Origin: an uncultured Robiginitomaculum sp.
Lineage (GTDB): Bacteria; Pseudomonadota; Alphaproteobacteria; Caulobacterales; Maricaulaceae
Direction of reading: 5' to 3'
Length of the DNA stretch: 8,915 nt
Assembly (NCBI GenBank): GCA_938003555.1
Contig: CALKXN010000151.1
Location: 1-8,915 of the forward strand
Below, piece after piece: positions 1 through 4,710 of the stretch (positions are counted from its first letter, which is position 1; every line of letters begins with the position of its first letter). The translations under genes were made by a program, and so were the position numbers. A model generated the notes under the pieces. It made no database searches. It saw nothing but the letters and a program-made list of their open reading frames with translations, and was not told the origin of the DNA.

Positions 1-1473
1 GACACCATGCTAATGTCTTACGCCGTAGATGGCGGGCGCGGATCGCACGGCATGGACGCTATGGCGCGCGAATATTTCGGCCATGAATGCATCGCCTTCA
101 AAGAGGTTGCCGGCACAGGGAAATCTCAAATCACATTTGACAAAGTGACACTGGATAAAGCAACGCCCTATGCCGCCGAAGATGCCGATGTGACATTGCG
201 CTTGTGGCATGTGCTAAAACCGCGCCTTGCCGAAGAGCAGGTCGCGACAGTCTATGAGACTTTAGAGCGCCCGCTCCCGACTGTCATTGCGCAGATGGAA
301 AATCACGGCATCAAAGTTGACCGCGCCGTGCTGTCGCGCCTCTCCGGTGATTTCGCGCAGAAAATGGCGCAACTCGAAGATGAAGCCTATAAATTAGCGG
401 GCAAGACTTTTAATCTGGGTAGCCCGAAACAGCTGGGTGAAATTCTATTTGATGATCTGGGGTTAACGGGCGGGAAGAAAACCAAAACCGGCGCGTGGCA
501 AACGGGCGCGGGAATCTTAGAGGATTTGGCAGCCGAACATGCTCTGCCCAAAACGGTTCTGGATTGGCGGTCTTATTCGAAATTAAAATCGACATATACG
601 GACGCATTGGTCGGGCAGATCAATCCCGAGACAGGCCGCGTCCATACCAGTTTCTCGCTGGCCTCGACCACGACGGGGCGGCTCTCATCGTCTGATCCGA
701 ACCTGCAAAATATTCCGATCCGCACCGAAGATGGCCGTAAAATCCGTGACGCCTTTATCGCGGAAACGGGCCATGTTCTCGTCGCGGCGGATTACTCGCA
801 AATTGAACTGCGCCTGCTCGCGCATGTGGCCGACCTGACCACGATGAAACAGGCCTTTGCGGATGGCGTAGATATTCACGCCTTGACCGCATCTGAGATG
901 TTTGGCGTGCCTATTGCCGATATGGACAGCGCGACGCGCCGTAAAGCCAAGGCGATTAATTTCGGAATTATTTATGGCATTAGCGCCTTTGGCCTCGCGA
1001 AAAATCTCGGCATTGGGCGCGGCGAAGCCAGCGATTATATCAAAAGCTATTTTGAAAAATTCCCCGGCATTGGCGAATATATGGAAGAGACCAAAGAAGA
1101 GGCGCGTAACCTCGGCTATGTCTCAACCATTTTTGGCCGAAAATGCCACATCCCCGGTATCAAAGATCGTAACGGCGCAACGCGGGCGTTCTCAGAGCGT
1201 CAAGCGATTAACGCCCCCATCCAAGGCGCAGCCGCCGACGTCATGCGCCGCGCCATGGTGCGTATGCCAAATGCGATTGCAGGCATTGAAGGCGCGCGAA
1301 TGCTTTTACAGGTGCATGATGAACTCGTTTTTGAGGTGCCCGAAGGCAGTGCCGACGCGCTGATGAAGGTGGTCAAAGAGACGATGGAAAATGCGGCCTT
1401 GCCCGCGCTGAATATTTCCGTGCCATTGGTGGTTGAGGCCAAAGCCGCGAAGAATTGGAACGACGCGCATTAA
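1..1473 (+). CDS. polA: DNA polymerase I, C-terminal 490 residues (5'-truncated by window edge)
   Basis: Family A DNA polymerase, which acts in gap filling, Okazaki fragment maturation and excision repair. The frame is open from base 1 (Asp-Thr before the first Met), so the gene starts upstream; the 5' nuclease domain and first part of the 3'-5' exonuclease domain are missing. Visible motifs: Exo III YAAED at fragment residues 57-61 (Tyr and Asp retained, so proofreading may be active, though the earlier acidic residues lie outside the window); polymerase motif A DYSQIELRL from residue 264 (nt 790); motif B/O-helix RRKAKAINFGIIYG from residue 313, with Arg313, Lys317, Phe321 and Tyr325 in the spacing of the E. 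coli enzyme; motif C VHDE at residues 438-441 (nt 1312-1323). The catalytic aspartates of motifs A and C are present. TAA at 1471-1473 is followed at once by palindromic elements that separate it from a convergent gene. Identity is secure. Confidence 0.97.
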   Translation, partial: DTMLMSYAVDGGRGSHGMDAMAREYFGHECIAFKEVAGTGKSQITFDKVTLDKATPYAAEDADVTLRLWHVLKPRLAEEQVATVYETLERPLPTVIAQMENHGIKVDRAVLSRLSGDFAQKMAQLEDEAYKLAGKTFNLGSPKQLGEILFDDLGLTGGKKTKTGAWQTGAGILEDLAAEHALPKTVLDWRSYSKLKSTYTDALVGQINPETGRVHTSFSLASTTTGRLSSSDPNLQNIPIRTEDGRKIRDAFIAETGHVLVAADYSQIELRLLAHVADLTTMKQAFADGVDIHALTASEMFGVPIADMDSATRRKAKAINFGIIYGISAFGLAKNLGIGRGEASDYIKSYFEKFPGIGEYMEETKEEARNLGYVSTIFGRKCHIPGIKDRNGATRAFSERQAINAPIQGAAADVMRRAMVRMPNAIAGIEGARMLLQVHDELVFEVPEGSADALMKVVKETMENAALPALNISVPLVVEAKAAKNWNDAH

Positions 1474-1474
1474 A

Positions 1475-1534
1475 CGCCGAAATTCCGCGAAAGCGGGCCC
1501 GTCCTGCGCTTGCGCAGGATCGGGGATTTCGGCG
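1475..1534. repeat. Palindromic element A, three-way-junction-like, just after the polA stop
   Basis: Begins 2 nt after the polA TAA. A perfect 9-bp outer stem (cgccgaaat 1475-1483 with atttcggcg 1526-1534) encloses two hairpins: CCGC-GAAA-GCGG at 1485-1496, with a GNRA-type loop, and a longer one at 1498-1524 (CCCG + TCCTGCGC, loop TT, GCGCAGGA, bulged T, CGGG). It resembles the dispersed intergenic palindromes (REP/BIME-like) of alphaproteobacteria. It may also serve as the 3' end structure of the polA mRNA, but no T-tract follows, so a classic intrinsic terminator is not claimed. Confidence 0.6.
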
Positions 1535-1543
1535 CCTGCCTTC

Positions 1544-1599
1544 GCCTCGTCCTTCGAGTCCCGGCTTCACGCGAACGCGAAGCCGCCTCAGGATGAGGC
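1544..1599. repeat. Palindromic element B (GAGTC-containing alphaproteobacterial-type repeat)
   Basis: A 10-bp outer stem with one G:T pair joins gcctcgtcct (1544-1553) to aggatgaggc (1590-1599). An inner arm pairs cggcttc (1562-1568) with gaagccg (1579-1585). Unpaired segments include CGAGTCC, which carries a GANTC (CcrM-type) site at 1556-1560. Read on the other strand it has the CTGAGG...GGGACTCGAAGGACGAGG form familiar from dispersed alphaproteobacterial intergenic repeats. Assignment to a repeat family is from recognition; copies elsewhere in the genome cannot be seen from this window. Confidence 0.6.
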
Positions 1600-1617
1600 T
1601 AACTTCTCTTATAAGAT

Positions 1618-1682
1618 ATAATTTCCTTGTCCGCTCCAGCGGCTAAGCTGAGGCGCGGGACTCGAAGAACGTGGGAAATTAT
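1618..1682. repeat. Palindromic element C, shortened inverted copy of element B between convergent genes
   Basis: An outer stem pairs ataatttcc (1618-1626) with ggaaattat (1674-1682). Inside is a hairpin at 1626-1647 (about 9 of 10 pairs, core CCGCT-CC-AGCGG). Bases 1648-1675 repeat, in the opposite orientation and without the central arm, the CTGAGGCG...CGGGACTCGAAG.ACG.GG signature of element B, again with a GANTC site (1659-1663). The TAA stop of the minus-strand gene (complement of 1679-1681) lies inside the outer stem. It may act as a bidirectional transcription barrier between polA and the minus-strand operon. Confidence 0.5.
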
Positions 1683-2080
1683 GGGGTGGGATAATATCTT
1701 TGATAATCTTTTTCAATCCAGTGAATTTGCTTCATGAAGCCGATAAGGCGCTTAATTAGGTCTTCTGCGAACGGTTCTTCAGTTCTCTTCCATTGCTTTT
1801 CAATCGTGTATGTATCCATAAAAGTGAAATCAATTTTTTTAGTTTCAAAATTTGGTTCAATTTTTAGATATTGAGACCTTTGTCTTGTTTCCGACTCAAT
1901 ATCTTTTTGGAAAATCATGAGTGTGTGCATTGAAGTGGTTCCAAAAATGGAATTTGACAGTTCACTTGCACTTACCCACTCGCACAGGTCTGCCATAGAC
2001 GTTTGCATATCTTCATAGCCTGGCATGTCCTTGGCTCTGCGAAGGTAGAAATCACCAATTTCAGCCCAACTTCGTATCAC
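1679..2080 (-). CDS. Small conserved-looking hypothetical protein, translationally coupled to divL
   Basis: 133 residues; family not recognised. There is no signal peptide or membrane segment, so it is probably a soluble cytoplasmic protein. It is rich in aromatic residues (YLRR, CEWV, FMDTYT, QWKRT, HWI, YQRYY) and reads like a compact alpha/beta fold ending in an amphipathic helix (about residues 104-121). The chosen start is GTG at 2080-2078, which overlaps the divL TGA as GTGA; there is no convincing Shine-Dalgarno sequence, as expected for coupled re-initiation. An internal ATG at residue 19 is the alternative but would drop a plausible first helix. GC of most of the gene (1681-2040) is about 38%, well below polA and divL, suggesting later acquisition or relaxed composition. 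Being last in the divL transcript hints at a shared role, but no function can be assigned. Confidence 0.72.
   Translation of the reverse strand: MIRSWAEIGDFYLRRAKDMPGYEDMQTSMADLCEWVSASELSNSIFGTTSMHTLMIFQKDIESETRQRSQYLKIEPNFETKKIDFTFMDTYTIEKQWKRTEEPFAEDLIKRLIGFMKQIHWIEKDYQRYYPTP
2077..2080 (-). promoter_or_regulatory. GTGA stop/start overlap (translational coupling)
   Basis: On the minus strand the sequence GTGA holds both the GTG start of the 133-residue gene and the TGA stop of divL. Such 4-nt overlaps normally mean that ribosomes finishing the first gene re-initiate on the second, giving linked expression. Confidence 0.65.
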
Positions 2081-4494
2081 CCAAAGGCCAATTCAGGATG
2101 CGCGCTTGAAATCGTGGCGTTTTCCGGCAGATAAACCGTAACCTTCGTGCCGCGGCCTTCTTCGCTGTCCATATCGACCCAGCCATTATGGCTTTCAACA
2201 AAGCGCTGAACCAGAGCAAGGCCAAGGCCGGCTCCGCCGCGTTTTGAAGAGAAGCTTTCAAAGACTTTGATTTGGTCTTCATGGGCGATGCCTGCGCCGT
2301 CATCGGTGACGGAAATGCGAACGCCGGCGGGTGTGCGTTCGGCCTCGATGCCAACATGGCCGCCTTCTTCGGTAAAGGCGAGGGCGTTGGAGAGTAGGTT
2401 GTGAAGAACTTGTTTTAAGCGTTTTTCATCGGCGCGGATGACGCCAATATCGACGGGGCAGGTCACGGTTAGCGTGCGCTGCGTATCTGTCGCTTTGGTG
2501 TTCACAAATTCTGCGGCGTTATGCACAAGCTCGGCGACATCGACATCGCCAAGCTCAAGATCAAGCACGTCGGCGTCAATGGCGGCAATATCCAAAATAT
2601 CATCAATGGTTTTTGCTAAATCATCCGCGGCCGTTTTGACGGCAAAGAGATATTCTTCTTGCACGTCATTCAGCTCGCCTGTGCCTTCCAGCCCGAGCAG
2701 TTCTGAATAGCCGCTAATGGTCGTCAGCGGCGTGCGCAATTGATAGCTGACATGGCCCACAAATTCACTTTTAATGCGGTCAGCCGCTTCCATGGCTTCG
2801 GCGCGCGCAATCAGGGCGGCTTCGGCTTTGCGCGCTGTTGTTACGTCATCCCATGCAATCAATGTCGCGCCATCGGGGAGCGGGCGAGAGAGATACTTGA
2901 CGATGCTGTCATCGCTACGCTTAATCTCAGAGAACACATGTTTGCGCACTTCGGGCGAAGGATCCGTGACGCGGGCTTTCATTTCTGACCAGAAGTCCCG
3001 ATCATGATAAAGCTTTAAGCTACGCTCAATAAGGGCGTCAAAATGCGGTTCTTCGGTCAGTGTATTTGGCGATAATTTCCAAATATCAGCAAAGGCGGCA
3101 TTAGAGATTTTAAGCCGTCCATCTGATCCAAATACAGCAATGCCTTCGGATAATTTATCCAGCGTTGCGCTTTGCACATTGATCTGTTGGTTATACCGAC
3201 TGGTCATTGTCATTTCGTCGGTCATATCTTCGAATAGAAGCGTGAGGCCGCCCATCGGGTCGCGCATCCGCACAAGGCGAAGCGTGCGGCCATCCGGCGG
3301 GTTCCATAACTCATCCGGGCTCTCACTCGGAAACTCTGTATAATAGGACAGCTCTTGCGCTTTAAAGTTTTTAAAATCGACCTGCTCCGGCAAGCGGCGC
3401 TTCTCACGCAAAAGGCCCAGCAATTCACTATGTGAAATATCTTTGAGCGTAGCGCGGTCCAGCGCGAACATTTTATTAAACGCTGTATTGTGAAAGCGTA
3501 GTTTTTGATCTGCGGTGAATTTTATAATGCCTTCGGACATGCGGTTAAGCACTTCGTCATGCGCTGCGACGTGGCGGGTTAGCGTTTCGCGCAACGTCTC
3601 CGCTTCTGTGACGTCCATGGCAATGCCGCTGGCTCCGCCGGAAATCGGGAAGACGGTCATCGCCATAGATTTGCGGCGGCCCTCGACGATGACGCGGCGA
3701 ATTTCGGTTTGACGTTTATTACTCATCAAGACGGCTTGGACTTGCTCTTGAGCTTTATCATCCAGTTGCATTTGATCGGTCAGCGCCATTTGCGCCGTAT
3801 CTGCGCCAATGGCTTTGACATAGGCTTCATTGACCCAATCCATCCGGCCTGTGCCGGTCACCTTCCAGACAGGGAAGGGAGCGCGCTGCATCATGTGAAT
3901 AAAGGCTACGGGGTCTTTGTTGGCTTGTAATTTGTCGTTTTGGAATCGCGAAATCGCCGTGCGGGCATCTTCGCTGCGCACGCTGGCATCTTGTAACCAG
4001 AGGACAACTTGCCCGCCTGCGGGCATGCCATCTGCTTCAATGATTTGTCCGCCGGGCAGATTAATGGTCGCGCTAAAGGCCTCGCCGTTTTTGCGCAATG
4101 TTTCGACATAGCTGCGCAGGTTTGATCCGCTGACGGTTTCATGATCGGCAATGCCGTTGAGAACATTGCGGGCAAAGGCGCGCGGATCTCCGGGTTCTGC
4201 AAAACGCACAAGCGAGGCGAGGGCGGCGGTGCTGCCATAGACTTTCGGTTTGCCCCAATCTTTACGGGCATCCGGAACCGCTTCTTCCCACACCAAGACG
4301 AGACCCGGAAAGGCGCTAAAGACGCTGTCGATCCGTGCTAGATTTTGATCCAGCTGCGCGCAGCGCTCTTTCCATTTACGCAAAGCGCGGCGCGGCCCTA
4401 TCGTGAGGCGCAGCGACCACAGCGCAACCAGTACCGCCAGCGCAACAGCGCCTGCGGTAATAATCAGCGGAAGAGTTTGAGCAAATTCGGGCAT
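2077..4494 (-). CDS. divL: DivL-type cell-cycle pseudo-histidine kinase (Tyr in place of phospho-accepting His)
   Basis: 805 residues (Caulobacter DivL is about 770). Order: N-terminal membrane segment about residues 8-30; a degenerate PAS-like region about 50-170; further PAS-like units about 196-297, 310-425 and 440-555; a DHp helix pair about 574-640; and a GHKL ATPase domain about 685-792. The H-box reads HVSYQLRTPL (581-590), so Tyr584 (codon 2745-2743) occupies the usual phospho-histidine site, the hallmark of DivL. The ATP lid looks intact: N-box HNLLSNA (Asn703), DDGAGI (731-736) and GAGLGL (754-759). In Caulobacter, DivL binds phosphorylated DivK and controls CckA, hence CtrA, and its kinase activity is dispensable. 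ATG 4494-4492 has AAGG shortly upstream. The gene diverges from the podJ-like gene and is followed by a coupled small gene. A non-DivL PAS kinase is the alternative, but the Tyr H-box plus architecture argues strongly for divL. Confidence 0.88.
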   Translation of the reverse strand: MPEFAQTLPLIITAGAVALAVLVALWSLRLTIGPRRALRKWKERCAQLDQNLARIDSVFSAFPGLVLVWEEAVPDARKDWGKPKVYGSTAALASLVRFAEPGDPRAFARNVLNGIADHETVSGSNLRSYVETLRKNGEAFSATINLPGGQIIEADGMPAGGQVVLWLQDASVRSEDARTAISRFQNDKLQANKDPVAFIHMMQRAPFPVWKVTGTGRMDWVNEAYVKAIGADTAQMALTDQMQLDDKAQEQVQAVLMSNKRQTEIRRVIVEGRRKSMAMTVFPISGGASGIAMDVTEAETLRETLTRHVAAHDEVLNRMSEGIIKFTADQKLRFHNTAFNKMFALDRATLKDISHSELLGLLREKRRLPEQVDFKNFKAQELSYYTEFPSESPDELWNPPDGRTLRLVRMRDPMGGLTLLFEDMTDEMTMTSRYNQQINVQSATLDKLSEGIAVFGSDGRLKISNAAFADIWKLSPNTLTEEPHFDALIERSLKLYHDRDFWSEMKARVTDPSPEVRKHVFSEIKRSDDSIVKYLSRPLPDGATLIAWDDVTTARKAEAALIARAEAMEAADRIKSEFVGHVSYQLRTPLTTISGYSELLGLEGTGELNDVQEEYLFAVKTAADDLAKTIDDILDIAAIDADVLDLELGDVDVAELVHNAAEFVNTKATDTQRTLTVTCPVDIGVIRADEKRLKQVLHNLLSNALAFTEEGGHVGIEAERTPAGVRISVTDDGAGIAHEDQIKVFESFSSKRGGAGLGLALVQRFVESHNGWVDMDSEEGRGTKVTVYLPENATISSAHPELAFG

Positions 4495-4520
4495 CGCGCC
4501 TTATCATAATCATTTGAAGG

Positions 4521-4570
4521 TCAGTGACAGCGTTAATCGCATTTAACCCTAAAGGGAAGCGCTGTCATGA
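4521..4570. promoter_or_regulatory. Compound inverted repeat upstream of divL (possible operator)
   Basis: TGACAGCG (4525-4532) is exactly repeated in inverse as CGCTGTCA (4560-4567). With one bulged G the arms extend to TCA (4521-4523) and TGA (4568-4570), giving 11 pairs. The 27-nt interior holds a second dyad, GTTAA-N6-TTAAC (4532-4547), and a small CCCT-AA-AGGG hairpin (4547-4556). It lies 27-76 nt upstream of the divL ATG, so it could be an operator or, if transcribed, a leader structure of divL. Confidence 0.5.
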
Positions 4571-4620
4571 CCGTGTTAACGGTGTTTTTAATGCGGAAAG
4601 GTTAATTTTTCTTGGAAATC

Positions 4621-4637
4621 TTAATCTGGCATTAACC
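4621..4637 (+). promoter_or_regulatory. CtrA binding box TTAA-N7-TTAACC
   Basis: TTAATCTGGCATTAACC matches the full CtrA consensus TTAA-N7-TTAAC with correct 7-base spacing. It ends 73 nt before the podJ-like ATG and lies about 127 nt upstream of the divL ATG. If TGTAAT at 4659-4664 is the -10 element, the box is centred near -42 of the rightward promoter, a usual activator position. Control by CtrA is inferred from the site; whether it activates one direction and represses the other cannot be told. Confidence 0.7.
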
Positions 4638-4697
4638 ACAAATCACGTTACTGCGACATGTAATGATTTGCCTGCTGATTTGGCAATTTTTGGGGAT

Positions 4698-4703
4698 AAA
4701 AGG
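4698..4703 (+). promoter_or_regulatory. Ribosome binding site deciding the podJ-like start
   Basis: AAAAGG followed by a 7-nt spacer precedes ATG 4711. The in-frame upstream ATG at 4663 has no Shine-Dalgarno sequence and falls inside the presumed promoter, so 4711 is preferred. Confidence 0.65.
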
Positions 4704-4710
4704 CGTAAAT

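Larger units (their letters stand above)
4495..4710. promoter_or_regulatory. Shared divergent regulatory region of divL and the podJ-like gene
   Basis: 216 noncoding bases, AT-rich relative to the flanking genes, holding the promoters for both directions. It contains seven TTAA tetramers between 4533 and 4635 (starts at 4533, 4543, 4576, 4588, 4602, 4621 and 4632), where random sequence would give fewer than one. It also has a perfect CtrA box, a compound inverted repeat next to divL and a GTTAAC palindrome at 4575-4580. No GANTC site was found. Exact -35/-10 elements cannot be fixed by eye; TGTAAT at 4659-4664 is a possible -10 for the rightward gene. Confidence 0.75.

Noticed and set aside
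4532..4591. TTAA pairs at 4533/4543 and 4576/4588 as further full CtrA boxes
   Set aside because: Spacings are 6 and 8 bases rather than 7; kept only as part of the TTAA cluster.
4663..4710. In-frame upstream ATG extending the podJ-like protein by 16 residues
   Set aside because: It has no Shine-Dalgarno sequence and overlaps the likely -10 region, whereas ATG 4711 has AAAAGG at a 7-nt spacing.
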